This document shows positions 22,390-34,809 of a stretch of 64,000 nucleotides of DNA, piece by piece. Position numbers and translations under genes: made by a program. The DNA is from Nymphaea colorata. Lineage: Eukaryota > Streptophyta > Magnoliopsida > Nymphaeales > Nymphaeaceae. Positions within the stretch are counted from its first letter, which is position 1. Each line of letters starts with the position of its first letter. The notes under the pieces are model-generated. The model was not told the origin of the DNA. It saw only the letters and a program-made list of their open reading frames with translations, and searched no databases. Where the stretch lies: assembly GCF_008831285.2 (NCBI RefSeq), contig NC_045146.1, positions 9,374,972 to 9,438,971 on the forward strand. The letters are read 5' to 3'.

Positions 22390-22453
22390 ACACACACACA
22401 CACACATATACATATACATATATATGTATATGTATATGTGTGTGTGTGTGTGT
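22390..22453. repeat. 64-bp perfect palindrome of (AC)n/AT/(GT)n
   Basis: An ACACAC run followed by ATATAC words is mirrored by GTATAT words and a GTGTGT run. I checked complementarity outward from a centre between 22421 and 22422 to 22390 and 22453 without mismatch. It can fold into a hairpin or cruciform and is prone to rearrangement. Confidence 0.9.
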
Positions 22454-23060
22454 GTACCCTCAATCTCAACGTTTTAAGTCATTTTAACAAATTTAACCAT
22501 ATAACATGACCTATGCATATGCTGCTCTCTATATTCCTAATCCTGTCCCATATGTCGGTGTAGACTGTGAATAGAGATATTCAGGAACAAATTCTTGTAA
22601 CATTGAGTTCCAAGAATTCAACATTTTGCATCTTTGATTTCCAATTCAAAACAAAGCATTAAAAATGATGCAGTCCTTTTTTTATTTCAACATGTACCAT
22701 CAAAGCTTATATCAACTCTCAAGCACGAGAGATGAGAAATCATCAAATCGGTCATCCTACCACATTAGATTATTGGATGATGTAGATGGAAATGCAGGTT
22801 CATACAAGCTGATTTCTATGCAGAGGCGTGCAGGCATTAATAACTTGTTTCCAAACATGAAATATATGGAAACAATGCAAATAGATTGATAACAATAAAT
22901 ACTTAAAATAAAAAATAAAAAACTATTACTAGAGAAGACGATCTCAAAAGTCAAGAATAACATTCTCAAATGAGGCGAAATATAATAATAATGGGGAAAG
23001 AGTAACATAACACATCAAAAATCAAAGAAAAACCAAGTATTCACTCCACAAGCAAGCCAT
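22454..23060. other. No gene seen
   Basis: AT-rich intergenic sequence with short frames only. Confidence 0.5.
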
Positions 23061-23079
23061 GTCTCAGAACCAGTGTGTG

Positions 23080-23365
23080 CATGTGTGTGTATGTGAGAAA
23101 AAGAGAGTGTGCATGTGTATGTGTATGTGAGAAAAAGAGAGAGAGAGAAAGAGAAAGGTCACTCCCTCACAGAAAAGCAGAGAAGAGTAGAGTGACTCTA
23201 CAAACTAGGAAAAAATGCAATAAGTGAAAAAAAAGAGCAAATGCAATTACTGGAGAAAAAGAAGTGACTTTTGGGTGCTCACCAGTGTGCTTGCTGATGA
23301 AAAGAGGGTCCATCAAAAGACCTAAGCCTTTGGTTGCATACCGAGAGAGATACAAGCAGGGAGAG

Positions 23366-23402
<37 letters not shown>

Positions 23403-23638
23403 AGAGAGTCACTCCCTCACAGCAAAGCAGAGAAGAGTAGAGTGACTCTACAAACTATGAACAAATGCAATAAGTGAAAAAAAAAGAAGAGCAAATGCAA
23501 TTAGTGGACAAGAAGAAGTGACTTTTCGGTGCTCACCAGTGTGCTTGCTGATGAAAAGAGGGTCCATCAAAAGACCTTACCCTTTGGTTGCATACCGAGA
23601 GAGAGATACAAGCAGGGAGAGGTGTGTGTGTGTGTGTA

Positions 23639-23673
<35 letters not shown>
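23080..23673 (+). repeat. 250-bp tandem duplication bounded by GT and GA microsatellites
   Basis: GTCACTCCCTCACAG starts at 23158 and again at 23408, exactly 250 bp apart. Both copies carry GCAGAGAAGAGTAGAGTGAC, GCTCACCAGTGTGCTTGCTG and ATGAAAAGAGGGTCCATC, and end in (GT)n(GA)n. A third GT/GA tract precedes the first copy. The arrangement suggests duplication by unequal exchange or slippage between the microsatellites. The open frames here are by-products. Confidence 0.9.
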
Positions 23674-23674
<1 letters not shown>

Positions 23675-24359
23675 GAGATCAACAACACACCTTGACACCT
23701 TGATAAGATCCCCACACAATGGAGATGATCTAGCAAAAATATATTTCCTTATAGCAAATGATTGCAACGTATGGTTGAGGGAGTTGGTGAACAGCAACAT
23801 TGCTAAGGAGAAGAGTGGATAGAGCAAAGGGAAATGGAGGGAGAGAGGGAGCAAGAAGCAAGGAAGCAATGGAGAACAGATGGATGCTAGAGAGGCTGAG
23901 ACACAATTGGTCTCGATAGAGGCAGAACATGTTCTGTTCCATGGAGTTCCATGGGTAATCTTGGAACTGCAAAGAACAAACAAGGTATTTATACCCTACA
24001 TTCCATTGTTCATGTTGTCTGCTTTATTCTTGGAATGGCATGTGAATGCAAATTAATAGAATGAAATGTACATGTTCTGTTCTGAGGCATTCTTGCACCA
24101 TCATACAACCTTTAAAGGAATCAAGGTGGTTCTTTGTGAAATGAAAAAACTTTTACACCAACCAGTTTAAAACTTAGCTTTTCACTTAATGAGTTAGGGG
24201 TTCTCATGTGGAATGCATGCCCCTGCTTTCTAGCATGAGCTGACTTCATTTTATCCACAAACCTAAATCCATTTCAAACACCTTCTTTTGTCTCTTGTTC
24301 CCCCTCTTCCCTTGAAAGCTAATAGCAAAACAGAAATTAAGTGCAAAAGTCTTCAAATT
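23674..24359. other. No gene seen
   Basis: A short A/G-rich stretch (23800-23900), then AT-rich sequence without coding signal. Confidence 0.5.
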
Positions 24360-24960
24360 ATTTGAAAGCTTGATTACATCAAAATTAAGATCGAAACCTC
24401 AAACCTAAAATTTAGATCTAACCTCTTAAACCATATCAGATTAAACATCTTATTCAAATCATAAAGTTTTTCAAATGATTTGAAAACATGATTACGTCAA
24501 AGTTGGGATCGAAACCTCAAATCTAAAATCAAAATCTAACCTACTAAACCGGATTAAATTTGACCTCTGATCCAAACCATAAAGTAAAATCAAGATCCAA
24601 CATCCCAAATCAAATTCGATTAGATATTTGATCCAAACTATAAATCTAAAATCCAACATCCTACACCAGATCAGACTAAAGCTCTAATCAAAACTATATA
24701 TCAAAAAGCATTATCCAACATCCTAAACTGATCATATTAGACCTCTAATCCAAACCATGATCCTAAAATCCAGATCCAACATCCTAAACCAGATCAAGTT
24801 AGACTATTGATCCAAACTAGAAATCTAAAACTCAGATCCAGAAACTCTAAGCCAAATCTTAGATCCAACACAATACCTTAGATCCTATTCTACACCCACC
24901 AGGTCGGATCAGAATATTGATCCAAATCCCAATCTTTGTTCCAAAATCGTAATATAAATC
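24360..24960 (+). repeat. Degenerate ~60-bp tandem repeat rich in ATCCAAA
   Basis: GATCCAAACCATAAA-like words recur about every 58-62 bp (near 24575, 24632, 24690, 24750 and 24812). They alternate with CCAACATCCTAAACCAGATCA-like words. Similar vocabulary occurs at 10.3-10.8, 35.5-36.0 and 53.56-53.76 kb. Confidence 0.7.
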
Positions 24961-25539
24961 TTGAATCCCATCTCACCACCCATCCAACTTAATCAGTCCC
25001 AAGTAGTGAACCATCTAGAACCTTGCACGCACTCCTTTTGCATACATGGTCAACACAAATGTTTGCACACGCCATCAACCTTAGGGAATAGGTAGACGGA
25101 TATATGAATTATTGAATGGGTCATCAACCCAACTATAGGAAGATGCCATGATTCTTGTATTTCTAAGGGTACCCATAGAAGGTTTTCAAAAATATTTCCA
25201 TAAAGATCTTAAATTTCTTGAAGGTTTACTAATTTTAATCTCCTCGATGTTGTTTTGACTGCGCATGAATATTCAGAGAGTTCCATATGATTAGAGGCAC
25301 GAATTAACCCTTGGTCTAATTACTCTTGATAAAGGTAACAGGAATGGTCAAACCTTATGCCAACATGCAGGTCTCACCTCCCTACTTAATATTGTAGTTT
25401 TAGATGAAAACAAAGGTGAGTCACTACTATTTTGAAAACCACTTTCCTTAAACCTCTTTGTTTGCAAGTAATCTGACCTTTGCTATTGAAAGAAGAAAGG
25501 GGTAGTCAAAATTTCACGTGTGCATTGTTTTCGGTGATC
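24961..25539. other. No gene seen; holds conserved LTR-type block, copy 3
   Basis: At about 25313-25350, TTGGTCTAATTACTCTTGATAA then AGGTAACAGGAATGGTC is a diverged copy of the block at 11005, 18366 and 50110. The rest is AT-rich and non-coding. Confidence 0.45.
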
Positions 25540-26310
25540 ATAGTGGGACACAAAAAAAAATTATGCATGTCCATAAAGGAGCTTCTCCAATCTCAAGAGC
25601 AACTATGAAATCTATATTTTCAAGTAAGTACTCTTGGATACTTGATTCATAAACATCATTTTATATGACTTATTTTGGAACCATACTCACAGTATGCACT
25701 AAAGAAGAGTTATTGAAACATAGAAGCTCTTCTTATACCAAAAAATGTTCCTAAAAACTTTGGTGGAAGCCATCATTAGCATCTATTTACCTAATCAATA
25801 GAATGCCTTCTAAGTTTTCTTGGAAAATATTTCACCGTTTCAAAAACACTTTACGTAAAACCAAATTACAAGCATCTTAATTTTTTTAGTTGTAAATGCT
25901 ATATTTTAAGTGACAAAAATTATCAACTTTCACCCTAAGAAATTAGATGTGTTTTCATTAGATATTCAAACTAAAAAAGAATATACATTCTATAACATTG
26001 AAAACGATAAAGAAATGTAATATTTGTTGGAAAACAAAAATAACTTTGACAAAAACAAACCCAAGCATGAAGATGATTATGCATTGCTATGGACTAATAA
26101 CAATGATGACCTGCATTCTTTATATGATGATAAGTCTTTGAATGAGCATAATGACACTCCAATAGAATAAGAACTCATATGTCCCAAGAAAAAAGTCTCA
26201 ACGCATTCCTTGGTGATTCAAACAACTCGTAAACCACATCAAAAGTTTGTCTCATATAAATCCTTTTCTACCTCCCAAGCATAGAGCTTGCATATTAGCT
26301 ATTCAATCTT

Positions 26311-26830
26311 ATGATGAACCATCATCATATCTTGAAGCTAAAAACCATAAGATGTAGATGGGCATACAAACTGAAGTCTAAAACTTATAGATCACTTGAG
26401 AAATATAGCGCTAGATTAGTAGCCAAAGGATGTGCAGAAGAATATAATATAGACTATAAAGAAACATTTACCCCTATTACTAGGATGACATCGGTCAGAA
26501 CCTTTATAATTGTAACTTCCATTAAGCAATGACTTATTGATCAAATTGATGTAAAAATGCTTTCTTAAATAAAGACTTAAATGTGGTTTATATGCTCCTT
26601 CTGGTTTTCAAATATCACAACATAAAATTGTGTGACTTAAAAGGACTCTTTGTGGCTTCAAGCAAGCTCCACAACCGTGGTTAGACATATTTAACAATGT
26701 TATACTTAGACAAAGCTTAAAATTTTATTTTCTAGAATTGCTATGTTTGTTAAGCATACACCCATGTGCATAATTGTGTTATCATTTACATAGATGACAT
26801 TACCATTATTGGTAATGATGACCAAGAGAT
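26311..26830 (+). pseudogene. Copia reverse transcriptase remnant
   Basis: The open part reads WAYKLKSKTYRSLEKYSARL, then VAKGCAEEYNIDYKETFTP, a standard start of the RVT_2 domain. After a stop, IDQIDVK continues the domain in degenerate form. YIDDITIIGND at about 26795-26825 is the catalytic motif, with isoleucine for the usual valine in YVDD. Several stops prevent function. Confidence 0.85.
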
Positions 26831-27027
26831 TAGGAAAGTAAAATGTTTCCTAAAGAATGTGTTTGATATGACTTACTTAGGAAATCCAACACATCTTGTA
26901 ATTGAAGTAGCTTATAGTAGAAGAAGATATTTGTCCTCATAGATAAAGTTCGCCAACATTGTTGGTAGGATAGAATCACAGATGACTCGGTGGTTGACAC
27001 TCCTAAAGCATTGAGAATAAAGATGCC

Positions 27028-28171
27028 TGTATCTATAAAATGGAGCTGCGATGAGAATTTGTTCTATATATTAGAAACACCATTTCCTAAGGACTTCTTT
27101 CTCATCATCTTATTTGAATATAATTGCTATGTTGATGTTGATTGAGCAGTGATCTTAATAATAGACATTCTACTAAATTTTGTGTGTTCTTAGGCAATTC
27201 TTTAATTATCTTGGAGGTGTAAGAAGTAGAATAAAGTTTTTCTTTCATCAACTGAAGCAAAATATTGTAACCAGCTCACTACTATCATGGAGATTGTATG
27301 TCTAAAGAAGACATGGAGCTCATCTAGAAGCCATCAAGCTATGTTGTGATAATAAAAGTGCTATTTATATTGCAAGCAATCATACCTTTAACAAAAGAAC
27401 AGAACACATGAAAATGGAGTGTCATTACATTCAAAAAAGTTATCTCTCAAAGACAATGACCTATATTTTGTACCTTCCAAGTATTAGCTGGTGGACTTCT
27501 TCACCAAGGTTCTTGCTTCTATCATATTTTAGTTTCTTGGAGAAATTTTAGAGGATCGTATAGCTTTTCATCAATTGGTCAAAGCCCTAACATATTTATC
27601 CATCACCAGTTTAGATATATATCATGTTGTATATGTTGTAAAACAGCTCCAACAAAATCATGTATCTATAAAATGGAGCTGCGATGAGAATTTGTTCTAT
27701 ATATTAGAAACACCATTTCCTAAGGACTTCTTTCTCATCATCTTATTTGAATATAATTGCTATGTTGATGTTGATTGAGCAGTGATCCTAATAAGAGACA
27801 TTCTACTAAATGTTGTGCGTTCTTAGGCAATTCTTTAATTATCTTGGAGGTGTAAGAAGTAGAATAAAGTTTTTCTTTCATCAACTGAAGCAAAATATTG
27901 TAACCAGCTCACTACTATCATGGAGATTGTATGTCTAAATAAGACATGTTGCTCATCTAGAAGCCATCAAGCTATGTTGTGATAATAAAAGTGCTACTTA
28001 TATTGCAAGCAATCATACCTTTAACAAAAGAACAAAACACATGAAAGTGGAGTGTCATTACATTCAAAAAAGTTATCTCTCAAAGACAATGACCTATATT
28101 TTGTACCTTCCAAGTATTAGCTGGTGGACTTCTTCACCAAGGTTCTTGCTTCTATCATATTTTAGTTTCTT
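27028..28171 (+). repeat. 633-bp-period tandem duplication of the RNase H end of the decayed Copia
   Basis: 27028-27538 and 27661-28171 are nearly identical (about 10-15 differences in 511 bp). Both start TGTATCTATAAAATGGAGCT and both contain the CCDNKSAIYIA or CCDNKSATYIA RNase H block. The 122 bp between them encode a diverged LTYLSIT...LDIYHVVYVVKQL segment, the part of RT/RNase H that normally lies just upstream. The duplication happened after insertion and before the copies diverged much. Confidence 0.88.
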
Positions 28172-28214
28172 CTTCACAAATATTCAGTGATTACATCTTA
28201 AGTTTGAGGGAAGT

Positions 28215-28290
28215 GTTAGAACTAAATGTAGACCTTATGTAAGCACATGTATATATTTGTCTATGCTATCATATATTACAACTTTGATTA
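28215..28290 (+). repeat. Start of the 3' LTR of the decayed plus-strand Copia
   Basis: TGTTAGAACTAAATG follows a polypurine tract (about 28200-28214). The LTR is interrupted after about 76 bp by the minus-strand Copia. Its continuation would be expected from 33378, but I could not confirm it because the other LTR is missing. Confidence 0.6.
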
Positions 28291-28473
28291 TGTTGAGAGA
28301 AAGAGAGAGAGAGACTAAAAGACTTGCATTAACTAACCCTAATCTCACATTAATATGAGATTATGACTTTATACAACTTGTTTACAATCAAGCCACTAAC
28401 AAATAATAAATAAAAACAACTCTAAAAGTTTTCAAATATTAAAAGAACCACCCATCAATACTAATATTCCACA
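28291..28473 (-). repeat. 3' LTR of the minus-strand Copia
   Basis: 183 bp, pairs with 33195-33377. It shares ACTTGCATTAACT, TAATCTCACATTAATATGAG and CCACTAACAAATAATAAATA. Confidence 0.9.
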
Positions 28474-28552
28474 CTCCCCCTCAAGTTGGAGCATAGATAT
28501 TTATCATGCTCTGCTTGTTACAACATCTAATGAAGTCAGCATAGGCAGAGCT

Positions 28553-28998
28553 TTAGCAAAGACAAAATGTTGCTTGGTCTTTTGTGGATACATGAATAGT
28601 TGATACAACTTCTTGCACCATGATTTGGATGTAATGACTATTAACTTTGATATGTTTCATCCTTTCATGAAAAACCAGATTTTTTGCAAGATATATGTGG
28701 TTGACTTGTTGTCGTAGAACATCTTCATGGGTAGAGGAATGCAAATATTTAGGTTTTCAAGCATTGAACTGGCCCGTGTCATTTCTACTGCATTTTGAGC
28801 TATCGATCGGTATTCAAACTCAACACTTGACCTGGAAATGACATTGTGTTTCTTGCTTTGCCATGATATATGATTCCCAACCCCCACTCCCCCCCCCCCC
28901 CCCCCGCCAACAAAAAAAAAAAAAACAACAAACATGTAGAATCTAGTTAGACATTTTTTATAGAGACATACCTTCTCTGAATAGAATACCCTTACCAA
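28553..28998 (-). pseudogene. Copia RNase H remnant
   Basis: Minus-strand frames read ISWQSKKHNVISRSSVEFEY, then MFYDNKSTTYI, then KHIKVNSHYI, matching the Copia RNase H order. A run of 18 C next to an A run (about 28887-28924) inserted low-complexity codons (glycines and phenylalanines) and a frameshift. Confidence 0.85.
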
Positions 28999-29830
28999 GA
29001 GAGGACTTTAGATATTTAGCTACCGTGATTGTTGCATCCCAATGTGTCTTTCTTGATTTCTCTATGAACTGACTTAATTTTCCTATAGCAAAGCTGATAA
29101 CAGGGCATGTCAAAGTCACATAGAGTATTTTACCAATAGGAGATCTGTAGAATTGAGAGTCCACAACTTTTTACTCATCATCATGAAGATGCATTATTGG
29201 GTTCATGGGAAATAGAACATGTATCCTCCCAACATGCTAGTGTCCTGCAAGACATCAAGCACATACTTCCTTTGTGACAACACCACACCTTCTTTGCTAC
29301 ATGCCACCTCAATCCCCATAAAATGTCATAGTAGGTCAAGGTCCTTAATGATAAAGTATTTTTGTAGAAACATCTTAGTTTTAAAGATCCCTTGATCACT
29401 TTCACTTGTCAAAATGATATAGTCCATACACACAACCATACATTTAGGCCCTTTCTTTATGAACCAAAAGTGATACAACTATGATATCTGAAATCCACAC
29501 TGTGAAACTATTTCAAATAGCTTTGAAACTATGCACGAGGGCCTACTTCAGGCCATAAATTGCCTTCTTCGGCCTACACACCTTCCCACACTCCCCTAAT
29601 GTTTAAAGTTAGGTGGTTGCTGCATATAAATAGTCTTATCTAGATCACCATATATAGTAACACATTCTTAACATCTAGTTGATAAAGAGGCTAGTCATGA
29701 TGCACAGCCACAGAGACAATAAGGCGAATAGTTCCCAACCTTGAAAAAGGAGAAAATGTCTAAAAAAAGTTCACTTAAGTTTGAGTGTATTCTTTAGCCG
29801 CTTGCCTTGTGTCGTTCAACAAATCCATAT
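28958..29830 (-). pseudogene. Copia reverse transcriptase remnant
   Basis: Minus-strand pieces include FYRSPIGKILYVTLTCPVIS (29164-28958) and the mutated catalytic block VVCMDYIILT at about 29445-29405, where the family has YVDD. The block KKAIYGLK lies near 29570-29550 and is followed by a stop. The order is right for RVT_2, but stops and frameshifts are common. Confidence 0.82.
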
Positions 29831-32800
29831 AAGTGGTATTTAATGGTGAATGCCTATTTGGAGCATACAATGTCACAGCCAGATGGAGGATCTATAATCT
29901 CTCAAGTACCATGTTACATCAATACATCCATCTCATCTTGCATGACCTATCATCATTTTACATCCACGACTACGACTGCCTGTTGATGACTAGTGGGAAT
30001 CGAATGGACTGCCAAGGCATGAAGGAAGTGCTGGAAGCTACCATCAATGGTATCGGTAGATACAAAATGAGATATAGGATGAAGGGTTAACTATCTCTTC
30101 CCTTTGCGTAAAGCAATAGGGGTATCTTGAAGAACATCAGAGTGATGAGAATCAAGTATACTTGCACTCTAAGAAGGGATTAGTGGACATTACAAGACAG
30201 ATCATGTTGGCATGCGTACTCCATTGGGGGATCACAAAAGCGGCCATCACACAAGCTTAACTCACATGGAAATGACTATAGAGAGAATAGTGGAATAGGC
30301 AACGGTACATGTACAGGCATTTTAGACTTAGCCAACAAAGGTGAAAAGTAAGGACAAAACTTTAAATGTGTAACATTCATGCTAACACACTTCTTTTGAA
30401 TAACAAGATCAAAGCATGTATATCCCTTTTGGTTCCTAGGATACCCAATAAACAATCATTTGATGGCTTGGGTGGCAAGTTTATCTCTTCACGGGCCAAA
30501 AATATGGACAATGCTTGTACACCCAAAAACCTTAGAAGGAAGCTGAAATAGGGTCTTGTTTGGTAGATGAACTAAATAGATACTCAGTTATCAATGGAAG
30601 AGAAATGTAGGTGATTGACAAGGTAACATATAGTCAAAATGGCATCACTACAAAAATATGCATGGACATTACTATGCAACATAAACGAGCTATATGGAGA
30701 AGTTGTCGGTGTTTTCGTTCAGCAATTACATTTTGTTGAGACATACGTGGACAAATAAATTAAGGGCACATCTCATTATTAGAATAAAAATGCAACAAAG
30801 TAGAAGATTTGAACTCAAAAGCATTATGAGAGCGGTCATTTTTAGCAATGGAGCCAAATTAAATTTTTATTTCAATAATAAATTTCTTAAAAATATGAAT
30901 GACTTTAGACCACTCCTTGATTAGGAAGACCCAACTAACATGAGAAAAATCATTGATAATAACAGTGTAATACCTAAATTAGGACCTTCTAGTAACATAG
31001 TAGGTTCCCTGACATCAACATGAAAAAGATCAAATAGACTCTTGACTATATGGACTAACACTAGCTAGAAAACTACTTCTAGTGTGTTTAGTAATTTGAC
31101 ATGCTTAACAATTGAAGAACTTAGAGGCTGGAATATTAGGAAGAAGAACTCACATTTTAGACATGGACGGATGACCCAAGCAAAGATGATGCTAGGGAGG
31201 AGTAGGCTTCGATAATGAGGAAGATGCCACAATCTCCATCGGCAATGATAGGATGTAGACTCTCTCTTGTTCATGGCTACCACCAATTGTCTTCTCAGTT
31301 TACAAGTCCTAAAAGGAACATAAATCAGAAAAAAAGTTAACTCTACAATTCAAATCATGAGTCAACTACTTGATAGATAGAAGATTTGTAGAAAACTTGA
31401 GAGTACACAAAACATGTGAAATAGAGACCGAATCAAAGAGTTTCACATCTCCATAACCCATAATAGGAGACTATACCAGCTGTTAGGTTAACATGATGAG
31501 GTTGAGGTAATTGTACACAAGGTTTTAAATAAATGAACCTGGCTCAAAAAATACCTCAAGGCCCCAGAATCAGTAATCCATATGATACTAGACTCACATG
31601 TAGTTGTACTAGAGAAGGCAAAATCCATCATAATTGTGGAAGTGACAGCCAATGTAATGAAAAAAAAAAATCTATGTGATATAACATTATTATATTCTGC
31701 TTTGCTCAAAGTCAAAGTGAAGGTCTCAAGGAGTGAATCAAGGTGTTTTCCTTATGGATGCATCTACACGAGCTGATCCAAGAGGGGCCTATGGAGAAGA
31801 ATGTCCTCTACCAACTAAAGCACCAACACTTCAGCCTTGAGAAAAGTATGTTGGGTTGCCATATTTATTCCAGCATCAATCTTCTAAATATCTCATTTTT
31901 TACATTAAGTACATTGAAATCTCCCACAACCTCCAAACCCACATTTAGTGCCTCATCTTCGACAATTTTGGCCATTACCCTACTCATAGCTAGGGAAAAA
32001 GTAGGGTAGTCACTCGAAGGTTGAGAGAGAGTAGCTAATCTACTAAGCCTATTGTATGCCTTAGCTAGATCTGAAATCTCAAACCATGTAAGGAGATGAA
32101 CTTTAGTAACTTCATACTTATGCGATACATCAGTTGGGAACATGGACACTATAGTTTGCTCAAAATGAGTTTCATGACACATCTTGCATGGTGGACAAAT
32201 AGGTTTGCTTCAAAAATTTTCACACATAGTTTGTTGTCGTATAATAAGTGTAAGGACAATTTTAGACTATCACTACTCATGATCCATGACATGACAATGT
32301 TATTAACTTCTTTCCATGTTAAGTACTTCTCACTTTTGACAGGGTTCATCCTCCTCAATAATATGATCCTTTAAGTGTCAACTATAGACATCATAAACAT
32401 ACGGCCTAGATTTCATAGTTATGGCCATCCAATTTCACCGTGGAACCGTAGTTGAATGGACTCCCTATAGCCTTATAGTTGGTGTTTTGGAGTAGAAGTA
32501 GTATTATCAGCCATAATGGCCTGGTGCTTAACAACACCTCACAAAAAAAAAATCTCCCAACTAGATAATCATGCAACCAATCTACAATCATATACTCAAC
32601 ATCTAATCTAACATCATTCATCAATAGCTTGAGGCACTCATTAACTCATCAAAAAAGAAGCAAAGATGCATATGATCTATCCTAGCAGCCACTCCACATA
32701 CATGACTAATGTAATAAACAATCACATAACATGACCAATAACAATAGTTGTTCTAGCAGGCATACTCCTCAACTTGAATTTAAAAGAAAGGCAGCTAAGC

Positions 32801-33182
32801 TGACATATTACCCTAAACCCCTGCAATCTACTCCATGGCCAACAGCATATGCTCCACGAGTCAACCTTCACGTAGTCTGCTCCTCAATCAGCAGATCTAC
32901 TCCACGATCAGCTTGATGATCTAACGAGTTCATCTTCACTCTGTCTGCTCCACCATTAGCAGATCTACTCCACAATCAGCTTGAGGTTCTGACCACACAT
33001 TCCACATAGGTGTGAACAGATCATCAACATGTTGCTCCTTGACGCAAGCGTTAGGTAGGGAGAAAGTAGGAAAGAGGGGAGGAGGAGAAAAATGAAGAAG
33101 AAGATATAAGAGGAGATGCCTAAGAATGGACTGTACCGAAGGAGGGATGCATGAAAGCTAGGCTGCCAGCAGAGACAAAGAT
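29831..33182 (-). pseudogene. Copia gag, protease and integrase region, heavily decayed
   Basis: Little can be read continuously. Near 32430-32406 the minus strand reads VKLDGHNYEI, a typical Copia Gag start (substrate-like KLDGxNYxxW). Frames at 31865-32182 look like Gag interior but are not certain. Near 32876-33000 a ~66-bp phrase with TCAGCAGATCTACTCCACGA is tandemly repeated in the leader, next to the primer site. Protease and integrase motifs could not be placed with confidence. Confidence 0.6.
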
Positions 33183-33194
33183 GCTCTAATACCA

Positions 33195-33377
33195 TGTTGC
33201 AAAAGAAAGAGACTGAGAGACTGAAAACTTGCATTAACTGACCATAATCTCACATTAATATGAGATTAGGATTTGCTACAACATATTTACAAATCAATCC
33301 ACTAACAAATAATAAATAAATAACTCTCAACATTATCAAATATTCAAATAACTACCCATCGATACTAATATTCAACA
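33195..33377 (-). repeat. 5' LTR of the minus-strand Copia
   Basis: 183 bp, pairs with 28291-28473. It is followed on the minus strand by the primer site at 33194-33183. Confidence 0.9.
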
Positions 33378-34809
33378 TATTGTTTGATGAATGATTTGCA
33401 TATGCAAATATGTATAGTCGAAAGGTTTTTTTTCATTATCTAATCTTTTTTTTCCTTTTATGCAGATTTTCTACCTTTCTTTTTTGTATTTTATTTATCT
33501 TTATGTTTTTTATTTTCCTTCTTTGAGCTAGCCATTAACTACTCCCACCAGCTAGTTTTTCTAGCCTTGGAGCTAGTTCAATAGCTAATTCCTCTTCTTT
33601 GTCCTTTTAGGTCATGACTATAAATAAAGGACAGATGTCCCATGTTCTTCATAAGCATTGAAGCCTGGTTTGCATTGTGTTTTCAGGTCAACAGTATACT
33701 TCTTTTTCCTTTTTACCTTGAGAGTTCATTGTATATGCTCTTGATGAGATTGTTGACATCTTCAAGTGACTATTATAGGGAAGTTTCTACCTTGACCGAG
33801 TTTATATCAAGTTTATCTTACTCAGTTTAGCTTAATTTCATACATAATAATTTCACAATAATTTATTATTAGCCAAATTCAGTTTATTTCTTTACTTCAG
33901 AAGTCTATTGTGAGCTTGTTTTAGCTAGAGTTTCATTAAACCTTCTTTTTTTTATCAAATTCTCATCATAGAAGTTCTTATTGTGTTTTCCTTATCTTAT
34001 CTAGTGAAAATTTATTAGGTTTCTCTTATCTAGTAAAAATCTCATTTGAAACCCCTTATAGATCCAACTTTTCCTAATCTTTTTTCACTTGACTCGCTCA
34101 TTCCACTTAGTGTACTTGTCTAAAGACTAGTGATTTCAAAAAAAGTTGATTTTAAGGCAAAATAGTTGAATTTTCCAAATCATGCTTGAACCAGGGCCAA
34201 TCCATAGGAGGACCCATGTATGGACTCAATTTGAATGAGCAAAATTGTTCAAATGTGAAATATTTAAGGCAGGTGCAAAAATGGTCTATAAGTGTACAAG
34301 GGTAAGTAGAGAATTTTCATATTTCAACCTTAGGGAATACTTCCATCTTTAAATCAGCAGAATCTATGTGTTTTCACTCACAACCTTGTTTTGATCACAA
34401 TTGCTATCTTTGACAACCTTTATCAGCTCATGCAACTTTCTAGAGTACCAACTTTTCCTTGGATTTTAAAGTCTAAGCATTTTTAATGAAAACTGCAATT
34501 TTAAGTCTAACAAGAGGTTTTTGAATTGTTGATATATTATGAGGTCTTTATAAGTCAAACAACTCAAGGTTTTTAAGGTTTTAGTGGCCATTCTAACATT
34601 CCAATCTTAAAATTCAAGTTCCAATATAGCTTGTTCATTGTGTTAATATTTTAGGCAGGTCCTACCAAATCAAGTAATTTTAACTCATTTTTGTTTTCGA
34701 ACTATATGATCTACACATCCTACCTTTCAAATTCTTATTCTCAAATCAAAATAACTTGTTTCCAAAAACATTCCATATTTAGGTCATATCAAACACAACG
34801 ACCATTGAG
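33378..34809. other. AT-rich sequence, no gene seen
   Basis: May begin with the displaced rest of the plus-strand Copia 3' LTR. No coding or RNA feature is recognisable. Confidence 0.45.

Larger units (their letters stand above)
25540..28290 (+). mobile_element. Decayed Ty1/Copia element, 5' part lost
   Basis: Fragments of a Copia pol lie in order on the plus strand. They are integrase C-terminal sequence (about 25690-25850, with LINRMPS), the integrase-RT linker, reverse transcriptase (26311-26830) and RNase H (27040-27480 and a repeat of it). These are followed by a GTTTGAGGGAAG polypurine tract and TGTTAGAACTAAATG, the start of a 3' LTR at about 28215. Stops and frameshifts are frequent. 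The 3' LTR is cut off at 28290 by the minus-strand Copia. No 5' LTR, gag or primer site is recognisable. Confidence 0.8.
28291..33377 (-). mobile_element. Decayed Ty1/Copia element on the minus strand
   Basis: Two 183-bp LTRs, 28291-28473 and 33195-33377, both TG...CA, flank the element. On the minus strand the primer site TGGTATTAGAGC (33194-33183) abuts the right LTR, and the polypurine tract CCAACTTGAGGGGGAG (28489-28474) abuts the left one. Coding remnants run on the minus strand in the order gag start (about 32.45 kb), integrase region, RT (29.2-29.8 kb) and RNase H (28.55-28.85 kb). The LTRs are clearly diverged (roughly 85-90% identical by eye) and the frames are broken throughout, so it is old. 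No clean target-site duplication is visible (GATTA on the left, TATTG on the right). Confidence 0.88.

Noticed and set aside
23529-23983. Frames of 97-138 residues with SLSLSL or RERERE stretches
   Set aside because: These are microsatellite translations within a duplicated non-coding block.
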